The notes under the pieces: generated by a model
The model's database searches: none
What the model saw: only the letters and a program-made list of their open reading frames with translations
What the model was told of the DNA's origin: nothing
Translations under genes and position numbers: made by a program
Shown here: piece by piece, positions 7,135-13,523 of the stretch
How positions within the stretch are numbered: the first letter of the stretch is position 1
Layout: every line of letters begins with the position of its first letter
Assembly: GCA_052274345.1 (NCBI GenBank)
Contig: DAVZGP010000088.1
Coordinates: 1-15,181 of the forward strand
Reading direction: 5' to 3'
Source: Clostridium_AD sp937920395
GTDB taxonomy: Bacteria > Bacillota > Clostridia > Clostridiales > Clostridiaceae
Length of the DNA: 15,181 nt

Positions 7135-7908
7135 GTGATTAAAGTAGAAATTAATAATATATGTATGAACTACCACTCATTAACTGCAGAAACTCCTGCT
7201 CTAGCAGATATCTCCTTTGGTGTACAAGAAGGTCACTTTTTAAGTATTGTAGGCCCTTCTGGTTGCGGAAAATCTACGCTATTAAACATAATAGCAGGCT
7301 TGATTTCTCCGTCATCCGGAGAAATTAAAATTAATTGTAGTACTGAGAGCTCAAGTTTTTTAAAAATTGGATATATGTTTCAAAAGGATCAATTGTTTGA
7401 CTGGTTAACTATATGGGACAATGTGCTTTTAGGCCTTAAAATTAATCATTCAATTACAGATGTCAATAAGAAAATAGTAAAAAAACTTTTAATAAGTTAT
7501 AATCTTTGGGAATTTAGGGACCATCACCCTAGAGAATTATCCGGAGGTATGAGGCAAAGGGTTGCTTTAATTAGAACCTTAGCTTTAAATCCTGAATTAC
7601 TTCTTTTAGATGAACCATTTTCAGCTTTAGACTATCAAACTAGATTAAACATCAGTGATGAAGTTTATGAAATTATAAAAAAAGAAAAAAAGACCACAAT
7701 AATGGTGACACATGACATATCAGAAGCCATCGCTATGTCCGATGAAATTATTATCCTTTCTAAACGACCTGCTGTAATTGTTAAACACATGACACTGGAA
7801 TTTGGTGAAAACTTTTCTTATCCCCTAAAACGTAGAGAAGCTCCAAATTTCAGTGTTTACTTCAATGAAATTTGGAAGGAGTTGAATAATAATGCTTATT
7901 CAAAGTGA
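7135..7908 (+). CDS. ABC transporter ATP-binding protein, nitrate/sulfonate/taurine (SsuB/TauB) type
   Basis: A 257-residue nucleotide-binding subunit of an ABC importer. It hydrolyses ATP on the cytoplasmic face to drive uptake through the neighbouring permease. All motifs are intact: Walker A GPSGCGKST (40-48), Q-loop Gln83, signature LSGGM (135-139), Walker B LLLLDEP (155-161), D-loop SALD (163-166) and switch His193 in VTHD. The sequence and length fit the SsuB/TauB/ThiZ group; the substrate (sulfonate, nitrate, thiamine precursor or other) cannot be told. The start is GTG at 7135, behind AAGGGATG. The stop overlaps the permease start by 17 bases, so the two are translated as a coupled pair. 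No substrate-binding protein gene lies upstream or downstream within the window, which is unusual for a complete importer. Confidence 0.9.
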   Translation: MIKVEINNICMNYHSLTAETPALADISFGVQEGHFLSIVGPSGCGKSTLLNIIAGLISPSSGEIKINCSTESSSFLKIGYMFQKDQLFDWLTIWDNVLLGLKINHSITDVNKKIVKKLLISYNLWEFRDHHPRELSGGMRQRVALIRTLALNPELLLLDEPFSALDYQTRLNISDEVYEIIKKEKKTTIMVTHDISEAIAMSDEIIILSKRPAVIVKHMTLEFGENFSYPLKRREAPNFSVYFNEIWKELNNNAYSK

Positions 7909-8692
7909 TGAACAGAAAAAATATATTAAAAATGTGAAAAGAAGAAAACGCATTATTATTTTTACAAGAATAATAATACTAATTTCATTTTTTAGTCTTT
8001 GGGAAATAGCCGGAAGACTAAACTGGATAGATTCATTCCTAACAAGTACACCCTCGAAAATGTTTACATCATTTATACAAGTATATAATGAAGGAACTCT
8101 TTTAAATGACATCTCAATAACATGTTTTGAAACCATAACAGGTTTCTTACTTGGAACAATATTAGGAGCCCTCATAGCTGTACTCTTGTGGTGGTCTGAT
8201 TTCGTATCTAAAGTTTTAGATCCGTATATAATTGTATTAAACGCTTTACCCAAAGTAGCTCTTGCACCTATAATTATATTTTGGGTAGGCAACGGTATAA
8301 CAGCAATAATAGTAATAGCTCTCTTAATATCAATCGTTGTAACTATAATAAGCATTCTTGGTGGCTTTAGGGATGTGGATGAAGATAAAATAAAGCTTTT
8401 AAAAACTTTTGGAGCTTCAAAACTTCAAATACTAATTAATCTAATTATTCCTGCATCTATTCCAACCCTTATTTCTGCACTTAAGATAAACGTAGGCCTA
8501 TCCTGGGTAGGTGTAATTATGGGAGAGTTCTTAGTAGCTAAAGAAGGTTTAGGCTTTTTGATAATTTATGGCGGACAAGTTTCTCAGCTAGATATGGTAA
8601 TGATGAGTATAGTTATACTATCAGTTTTAGCTTACCTTATGTACGAGGTGGTGGCCTTTATTGAAAGAAAAGTAGTTTTTAAAAACAAATGA
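7892..8692 (+). CDS. ABC transporter permease, SsuC/TauC type
   Basis: A 266-residue inner-membrane permease, partner of the ATPase just upstream. A basic N-terminus (KNVKRRKR) precedes about six membrane segments, near residues 21-40, 80-100, 112-133, 136-158, 190-212 and 236-256. The cytoplasmic EAA-type coupling loop is visible at about 166-192 (LLKTFGASKLQILINLIIPASIP read in parts, with the conserved Gly174). It is followed by the family-typical LSWVGVIMGEFL. The ATG at 7892 is inside the ATPase gene and is preceded by GGAAGGAG. Nitrate/sulfonate/bicarbonate-type permeases have this length and layout. The substrate is unknown. Confidence 0.9.
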   Translation: MLIQSDEQKKYIKNVKRRKRIIIFTRIIILISFFSLWEIAGRLNWIDSFLTSTPSKMFTSFIQVYNEGTLLNDISITCFETITGFLLGTILGALIAVLLWWSDFVSKVLDPYIIVLNALPKVALAPIIIFWVGNGITAIIVIALLISIVVTIISILGGFRDVDEDKIKLLKTFGASKLQILINLIIPASIPTLISALKINVGLSWVGVIMGEFLVAKEGLGFLIIYGGQVSQLDMVMMSIVILSVLAYLMYEVVAFIERKVVFKNK

Positions 8693-8708
8693 AATTTTAC
8701 TTATAATG

Positions 8709-8761
8709 AATATAAATTAAAACCCTTGGACAGTATTTATATTAAATAATCAATTTATAAT
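8709..8761 (+). promoter_or_regulatory. Inverted repeat and possible -10 box upstream of the TPR gene
   Basis: Between the permease stop and the TPR gene, AATATAAAT (8709-8717) and ATTTATATT (8735-8743) form a 9-bp inverted repeat around 17 bases. A perfect TATAAT lies at 8756-8761, about 29 bases before the TPR start, but without a good -35 box. Either the TPR gene has its own weak promoter or it is read through from the ABC genes. There is no T tract to make the repeat a terminator. Confidence 0.3.
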
Positions 8762-8789
8762 TCTTTTATGTATCATAAGGAGGATAATA

Positions 8790-9146
8790 ATGGAATACTT
8801 TCAAAAGGCTAACGATGTATACAATACTAAAGATTATAGTAGAGCAATATCTCTATATAAGAAAGCTGCTGAAATGAAAGATAATGAAGCTGGTGCGATT
8901 TATAATAGTGCAGTATGTTTTATTCATTTAAAAAAATATGAAGATGCAATACCTTTATTTCATGCTGCTATATCATTGCGGCCTGAAAGCAAATACTTTT
9001 TCAACTTAGCATACTGTTATGCTATGTGTTTTAACAAACCAAAAGCATTATATTATTTTAATACTGCTTGGTCGCTAAATAATGATGATGAAGATTGCGA
9101 AAAAGCTATTAATTTATTATTAAAAAGTTATAAAAAAGCTACCTAA
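8790..9146 (+). CDS. Small TPR-repeat protein
   Basis: A 118-residue soluble protein built almost entirely of tetratricopeptide repeats: about residues 1-34 (ANDVYNTKDYSRAISLYKKA), 35-68 (AIYNSAVCFIHLKKYEDAIP, then LFHAAISLRP) and 69-102 (FNLAYCYAMCFNKPKALYYF), plus a capping helix. TPR arrays bind partner proteins; there is no enzymatic domain, signal peptide or membrane segment. The start follows a strong AGGAGG (ATAAGGAGGATAATA). It lies 97 bases after the ABC permease on the same strand. A functional link to the transporter is possible but unproven. The stop codon lies within the first arm of the terminator hairpin. Confidence 0.85.
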   Translation: MEYFQKANDVYNTKDYSRAISLYKKAAEMKDNEAGAIYNSAVCFIHLKKYEDAIPLFHAAISLRPESKYFFNLAYCYAMCFNKPKALYYFNTAWSLNNDDEDCEKAINLLLKSYKKAT

Positions 9147-9170
9147 TTTAATTTTAGGTAGCTCTTCTTT
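9132..9170. terminator. Bidirectional Rho-independent terminator between convergent genes
   Basis: AGCTACCTAA (9137-9146) and TTAGGTAGCT (9154-9163) form a perfect 10-bp stem with a 7-base loop. On the plus strand it is followed by CTTCTTTT; on the minus strand the matching flank gives a run of six T. It therefore serves both the TPR gene (plus) and the transglutaminase-like gene (minus), whose stop codons lie in or beside it. Confidence 0.9.
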
Positions 9171-10348
9171 TACCATTCACCAGCTATACTCTCTTGTTTA
9201 TGATCTATATTAAATCTTTCACTATTAAAATAGTCTCCTCCAATTAAAAATGTGGGATCTACATTAATCCATTTATTTTCTTTTTCTATATATACTTGAT
9301 TCCAAGCATGGCTAACCCAATTACTTCCATTAAATCCTTGACCAGTTATAATTCTTACCTTTATATTGTTAGCTCTGCACATAGCAACGTAGAGACATGC
9401 ATAATCAAAACATATACCACTCCTAGAATTATAAGTTGGGATGGCTCCAGAGGTCATTTGTGTATCATTATTTAATACCCTATTTGCTTTTTCATCACTA
9501 TAAACTATTTCACTACCTACCCATTTGTATATAACCCGTGCCTTATCCTTAGTTCCGCTTTTACCTTGAACAAGTTTAATTGCGAACTTGTTTATCTCAT
9601 CATTAGACTTAACTCCTTGCTCTAGTGTAATGCCATTGTAATAAACTATACCCTTTTGCTTGTTGTTTTGTACATTTGGCGCAGGCGACGAGGGATCTTT
9701 TACCTCTATAGTAAATGAATTGTTAACAATATTAGGAAGTTTTTTCGCAAGTTTTGAATTAGTAAGCGGTATTACTACTTGTTTTGATATATAATTGTAT
9801 ACTTGTGATTCTTCCAAATACTTATTGTATGTATCAGCTACATTAAGAAGTGACATAAAATTCAATACAAAAGTAATAACAATTACATAAGAAATTGCTT
9901 TAGGCACTTGAAATATCGCGCCAACAATTCTGTTAAATAAAACACTCTTTTTCTTTAACTTATTCTCTATAGTATCAAAGAGCGGGTAAAGAGTAATACG
10001 CGCAATAATATTAACAACAAACATTATGATACTATAAATTATCATTATCAAAAGTGGCATAAGTACTATATAAACTACCAATGGATTACTATTAATAAAT
10101 TCTATAGCTTTTGCTGGTATATTTTTATATATATTTGCATACATAGCTTCATCATGTTGAATAAATATTTTTTTGCTGTAATAAATGCCCAAACACAAAG
10201 CAAATAAAAATGAAAAACTTTGGAAAACTCCTTCAATAGTTCCTTTTAAATATTCAGATGAAAACTTAGTTATAAAGCCTCTAATTATTGGGTATATAAA
10301 CAATAATATCAAAATTATACTTACTGGTTCCCTAAACAATACAATCAC
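9170..10348 (-). CDS. Membrane-anchored transglutaminase-like protein
   Basis: A 392-residue protein with an N-terminal membrane part and a C-terminal transglutaminase-like cysteine peptidase fold. About four hydrophobic segments (near 8-25, 41-57, 89-117 and 148-168) resemble a CvpA-like arrangement. A linker with a proline/asparagine-rich stretch (about 216-232) follows. The catalytic triad is readable: Cys313 in SGICFDYA, His347 in SHAWNQVYI and Asp364 in NVDPTF. The family covers transglutaminases and peptidases acting on peptides or cell-wall material; the substrate here is unknown. The open frame begins with GTG at 10348, but AGGTGAT at good spacing points to a TTG at 10339 (residue 4) as a likely real start. 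It lies 83 bases downstream of recX and may be the last gene of the peptidase-recX cluster. Confidence 0.85.
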   Translation of the reverse strand: MIVLFREPVSIILILLFIYPIIRGFITKFSSEYLKGTIEGVFQSFSFLFALCLGIYYSKKIFIQHDEAMYANIYKNIPAKAIEFINSNPLVVYIVLMPLLIMIIYSIIMFVVNIIARITLYPLFDTIENKLKKKSVLFNRIVGAIFQVPKAISYVIVITFVLNFMSLLNVADTYNKYLEESQVYNYISKQVVIPLTNSKLAKKLPNIVNNSFTIEVKDPSSPAPNVQNNKQKGIVYYNGITLEQGVKSNDEINKFAIKLVQGKSGTKDKARVIYKWVGSEIVYSDEKANRVLNNDTQMTSGAIPTYNSRSGICFDYACLYVAMCRANNIKVRIITGQGFNGSNWVSHAWNQVYIEKENKWINVDPTFLIGGDYFNSERFNIDHKQESIAGEW

Positions 10349-10431
10349 CTACTTTAATTCGTATTATTTTTTTCCTCCGCCTTATTATATTTTGAAAACT
10401 AAATGGAGCAAATTTATAATTAACCTTATAT

Positions 10432-11307
10432 CTATTCATCTTCCACACCATTAATCAAATTTCTTAACACTTTTTTTATTTGCTCCCACCTAAAACCACG
10501 TCGCAAAAGATAGTCGTAAAGCTTCTTGTATATTTTTATTTTCTCAGTCTCAGACCTTACTAATATATTGTACCTTTTACTAGCTAGTTCATACAAATTA
10601 TTATAATCTTGCGTCGATGTATCCTCATAAATCTCACTTATTTGCAAAGATATCTCGTCCGAAAGGTTATCCTCATTGTCATCGATCGTGAGTTCATCCA
10701 TAACTTTTCTAATTAGCTCGTAATCATACCCAGTACGTGCCAAATAATCTGCTGTTTTTTTGTACAGTTTTTGTTTATCTTTTTCAGTCTTAGATAATGT
10801 TACTATTTTTTTACTTCCTAACCTCAAAGCTGTTTCTAGTAACTGCTTATTAGTTATCTTACCAAGTTCTTCATTAATTAATTCTTTTGGTAGAAATTTC
10901 TTTAATAATGCAAACTTAATCTTATTTTTACCACAAGATCTAACTTTCTCTTTTATATATAACTTAATAAATCGGGTATCATCAATAAAATCATATTGCC
11001 TTAAAAACTCCATTACCCTGTCTATAGTTTTAACATCAAATTCTTTCATTGTTAATTTATCTATTACTTGCTTTGTTGACTTAAAATTTCTTTCTAAAAA
11101 ATGAAGTGCACAAGTTTTTCCTTTTATATAATTATCTTCATTAACTATACTGTAAAGGTCCTCCTTGTCCATGACCCTACCTTTAGTTATATTATGAATA
11201 TAAACAAGCTGAGCGTCACATGCAAAAGCATACTCTCCATCCATGTAGATGTTAACTCTAGCCTTGTTCTTCTTTTGGAATTCTATTTTTGTTATACTGC
11301 TACTCAA
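10432..11307 (-). CDS. recX: Recombination regulator RecX, long form
   Basis: RecX family protein, which in other bacteria modulates RecA filaments during homologous recombination and the SOS response. It has 291 residues, longer than the E. coli form (about 166) and slightly longer than the B. subtilis form (about 264). An N-terminal beta-rich segment (residues 1-60) is followed by three-helix RecX repeats, including ALHFLERNFKS and VMEFLRQYDFIDDTRFIKLY. Two C-terminal units are clearly alike: about 155-207 (LYKKTADYLARTGYDYELIRKV) and 237-286 (IYKKLYDYLLRRGFRWEQIKKV, given by its key parts), separated by an acidic linker at 208-235. The start is TTG at 11307, 2 bases after the stop of the M16 peptidase gene, with AGAGG inside that gene's end, which suggests translational coupling. 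Confidence 0.85.
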   Translation of the reverse strand: MSSSITKIEFQKKNKARVNIYMDGEYAFACDAQLVYIHNITKGRVMDKEDLYSIVNEDNYIKGKTCALHFLERNFKSTKQVIDKLTMKEFDVKTIDRVMEFLRQYDFIDDTRFIKLYIKEKVRSCGKNKIKFALLKKFLPKELINEELGKITNKQLLETALRLGSKKIVTLSKTEKDKQKLYKKTADYLARTGYDYELIRKVMDELTIDDNEDNLSDEISLQISEIYEDTSTQDYNNLYELASKRYNILVRSETEKIKIYKKLYDYLLRRGFRWEQIKKVLRNLINGVEDE

Positions 11308-11309
11308 TA

Positions 11310-12563
11310 TCAGCCTCTCTTTTCTGGTAAAAATATGTGAATTGTTGGTTTTTGTAATACTTTTCTAGAAACATTATATAAATCTTCACTTTTAACATTT
11401 CCCATGTTTTTCATATCATCAGTAAATTGATATATATCTTCGTTATCCATAGCCTGATGAAGTACATAATTGGAAAGATCTGTAGAATCCTCAAGTGTTG
11501 ATGCAATGGCCGTTTTCATTATTTTTTTCATTAATGATATTGTATTATCATCGAAAACTATTTTCTCAGTTAATATATCTTGAATTACAGTATCAATTAC
11601 ATGAATTGCCTCATCAACATTTTTTTCCGATACTGATGTATAAATATATAGTGTTTTAACGTTATTTGAAGTATCCAAATGAGTATAAACATCATAAGAC
11701 AATCCTCTTTCCTCTCGAAGCTCTCTAAATAATATTGAATTAGAACTTTCACCAAATTTAAAATTTAAAATTCTAAGTGCTAGTTCCTCATCCTTAGATA
11801 ATCCATTAAATGTATATAAATAAAGTATTGTACTTTGCTCAATTTCTTTTTTATATGATACTTTTTTAATAAATTGTTGTTTTTCAGCTATTATTTTTTT
11901 CTTTTCAAATTTTTTCTTAGTCCACTTACCAAAACATTTACTTACAATATTTATTATGTCCTCATGTTCAAATGGAGATACAATAGATATAAAAGAATTA
12001 TTCGGCAAATAATATTTATTATAAAACTTAACAAGTTGCTCCCTTGTAACATTTTTTATAATATCTTCATTTCCGATAGTATCTTCCTTAAGTGGACTAT
12101 CTTTAAAGGCAATTTCATTAACTCTTTGAAAACTTAAGTCTTCAATATCATCATTAATTGTTCTAATTTCAGATAATATAACGCCTCTTTCCTTTTCAAT
12201 TTCTGAAGTAGGGAATGTAGAGTTTAAAAGCATATCCCCCATAAGTGTTATAGCATTCTCTAATTCCTCATTTAAAATTGATGCACTATATACTGTAGAA
12301 TTGAAATCAGTATAGGCGTTATATTCTCCACCTAAATTTTCCAAGTCATTGTTTAGTTTCTCATTAGTCCTAAGCTCGGTACCCTTAAATAGCATGTGCT
12401 CAATAAAATGTGCTATGCCTTTTTCATCTTTTTCTTCGAAAAGCGAACCTATATTTATTCCAGCATGAACTGCTGATATTTGACTATCCTTTTTAATAGT
12501 AATAAGTTTTATACCATTGCTTAATTCTGTTTGTTTTGTATTAAAAATTTCTTTAATCATCAT
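11310..12563 (-). CDS. M16 family zinc metallopeptidase
   Basis: A 417-residue M16 (pitrilysin/processing-peptidase type) protease. The inverted zinc motif HFIEH is at residues 52-56, with Glu55 as the catalytic base. The downstream zinc ligand Glu132 lies in ERGVILSEI, about 75 residues on, as expected for the active subunit. The C-terminal half has the expected RELREERGLSYDVYTH substrate-binding motif (about 277-292). The length equals that of single-unit bacterial M16B enzymes, and no signal peptide is seen, so it is probably cytoplasmic. Two adjacent ATG codons (12563 and 12560) follow AAAGGAG; the second has the more usual spacing. Substrate unknown. It heads a minus-strand cluster with recX and the transglutaminase-like gene. 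Confidence 0.9.
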   Translation of the reverse strand: MMIKEIFNTKQTELSNGIKLITIKKDSQISAVHAGINIGSLFEEKDEKGIAHFIEHMLFKGTELRTNEKLNNDLENLGGEYNAYTDFNSTVYSASILNEELENAITLMGDMLLNSTFPTSEIEKERGVILSEIRTINDDIEDLSFQRVNEIAFKDSPLKEDTIGNEDIIKNVTREQLVKFYNKYYLPNNSFISIVSPFEHEDIINIVSKCFGKWTKKKFEKKKIIAEKQQFIKKVSYKKEIEQSTILYLYTFNGLSKDEELALRILNFKFGESSNSILFRELREERGLSYDVYTHLDTSNNVKTLYIYTSVSEKNVDEAIHVIDTVIQDILTEKIVFDDNTISLMKKIMKTAIASTLEDSTDLSNYVLHQAMDNEDIYQFTDDMKNMGNVKSEDLYNVSRKVLQKPTIHIFLPEKRG

Positions 12564-12782
12564 ATTCTCCTTTATCCAAAAAATATATTATTAATTATAA
12601 TCTTCAAAAACACACTATTAATATCTTCATAAGGTTAATTACCCTTTAACTTTTCAAAAAATAATTTACTTACATTTAAATAAATAGTATATATTATTTA
12701 ACTATATCATACTTTTAACTACTTTAGACTATATTTTTAAGCAATTTAGAGTACATTATTTTGTATATTATAGCGAAAGCTA

Positions 12783-12811
12783 TTGACTAATTAAGATTTA
12801 TACATTAGAAT
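12783..12811 (+). promoter_or_regulatory. Sigma-A promoter of queT
   Basis: TTGACT (12783-12788), a 17-base spacer and TAGAAT (12806-12811) match the vegetative promoter consensus at 5 of 6 positions in each box. Transcription would start near 12818, just upstream of the preQ1 aptamer. Confidence 0.75.
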
Positions 12812-12834
12812 TGAAGTTCGAGTCAAATACTCAT

Positions 12835-12877
12835 AGACAGTTCGCAACCATCCTGTCTTAAACTAAAACTATGGAGG
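12835..12877 (+). promoter_or_regulatory. preQ1-I riboswitch controlling queT
   Basis: Stem P1 is AGACAG (12835-12840) with CTGTCT (12853-12858). The loop reads TTCGCAACCATC. The A-rich tail TAAACTAAAACT leads into ATGGAGG. The loop CCAT (12848-12851) can pair with ATGG (12871-12874) to form the pseudoknot P2. This pairing takes up the first two G of the Shine-Dalgarno GGAGG (12873-12877). The layout closely resembles the small translational preQ1-I aptamers (Thermoanaerobacter type). Binding of preQ1, a queuosine precursor, is expected to hide the ribosome binding site and switch off translation of the transporter. Confidence 0.88.
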
Positions 12878-12884
12878 CACAAAA

Positions 12885-13409
12885 TTGAATATTAAATTAA
12901 ATGAAGGAACTATGTCTGTAAAAATAAGAAAAATCGTTTTTGCAGCAATGGTGGCTGCTATTTATGCGGCTTTAACTCTAAGCTTATCGTTTTTCAGCTT
13001 TGGAGTTATTCAATATCGCGTAGCTGAAGGACTTACTATCCTGCCTTATTTTGCATCCTTTTCTATTCCAGGATTGCTAATAGGTTGTATAGTTTCTAAT
13101 ATTATAAGTCCACTAGGTATTATGGATATGGTTTTCGGTTCCCTTGCAACACTTATATCCGCAATTTTAACTTACTATATTGGTAAGAGCAAACTAAAGT
13201 TCAAAAGAATACTTGCTCCATTACCAGCTGTAGTAGTAAATGCCTTTGTTATAGGCATACTGTTAAAGCTTTTATATGTCAAGGACATGCCCCTTTTACT
13301 TTGTATGCTGCAAGTAGCATGGGGAGAATTAGTCTGCTGTTATGGAATTGGATTACCTCTTATTTATATTATTGAAAAGAACTCACTTTTGAGAAATTTT
13401 TTTAAATAA
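12885..13409 (+). CDS. queT: QueT-type queuosine-precursor transporter (ECF S component)
   Basis: A 174-residue integral membrane protein of the QueT (DUF988) family, the substrate-binding S subunit of an energy-coupling-factor importer for preQ0/preQ1-like queuosine precursors. It would work with the shared EcfA/A'/T module encoded elsewhere. About five to six hydrophobic segments are visible. Family-typical pieces are AAIYAALTL near 24, FGVIQYRVAEGLTILPYF near 38, IVSNIISPLGIMDMVFGSLATL near 69 (given in part), and WGELVCCYGIGLP near 145. The start is TTG at 12885, 7 bases after GGAGG of the riboswitch. An in-frame ATG at 12912 with a nearer AAGGA is a possible alternative and would bypass the riboswitch. 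The upstream preQ1-I element independently supports the substrate. Confidence 0.9.
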   Translation: MNIKLNEGTMSVKIRKIVFAAMVAAIYAALTLSLSFFSFGVIQYRVAEGLTILPYFASFSIPGLLIGCIVSNIISPLGIMDMVFGSLATLISAILTYYIGKSKLKFKRILAPLPAVVVNAFVIGILLKLLYVKDMPLLLCMLQVAWGELVCCYGIGLPLIYIIEKNSLLRNFFK

Positions 13410-13414
13410 TAATG

Positions 13415-13439
13415 AAAAGCAATTTTATTTTGTTTTTTT
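13415..13439 (+). terminator. Weak AT-only terminator after queT
   Basis: AAAAGCAA (13415-13422) can pair with TTGTTTTT (13430-13437), with one G-U pair and a 7-base loop, ending in a T run. The stem has a single G-C pair, so it would be weak. Confidence 0.3.
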
Positions 13440-13470
13440 AGTTTAATATTTATTGTTTTGTATAGAAAAT

Positions 13471-13479
13471 TGTAATAAT
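13471..13479 (+). promoter_or_regulatory. Possible extended -10 promoter of the helicase gene
   Basis: TGTAATAAT carries the TGn extension and a 5-of-6 -10 box (AATAAT), about 45 bases upstream of the helicase ATG. TTGTTT lies 15 bases upstream of the -10 box, which is a poor spacing for a -35 box. Confidence 0.4.
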
Positions 13480-13523
13480 AGATGTATTTGATACTTTATG
13501 AGAAGAAAGAGGAATTTTAATTA

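Larger units (their letters stand above)
12564..12884. other. Divergent intergenic region between the M16 peptidase and queT
   Basis: These 321 bases hold the queT promoter and riboswitch (right end, plus strand) and must hold the minus-strand promoter of the peptidase cluster. For the latter, TATAAT occurs on the minus strand at about 12596-12601 with no good -35 box. TTGAAA, 17 bases, CCTTAT is an alternative further upstream (about 12627-12655). A near-palindrome AAGGTTAATTACCCTT (12631-12646) overlaps that alternative. No small gene was seen. Confidence 0.5.

Noticed and set aside
7900..8355. Minus-strand 151-codon frame
   Set aside because: Antisense shadow of the ABC permease gene, which has a good start and family motifs.
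8709..8743. Inverted repeat as a terminator of the ABC operon
   Set aside because: The stem is almost all A-T, the loop is 17 bases, and no T run follows on the plus strand.
10760..11104. Plus-strand 114-codon frame, and others at 11101-11340 and 11874-12137
   Set aside because: Antisense to recX and the M16 peptidase gene, with no start signals.
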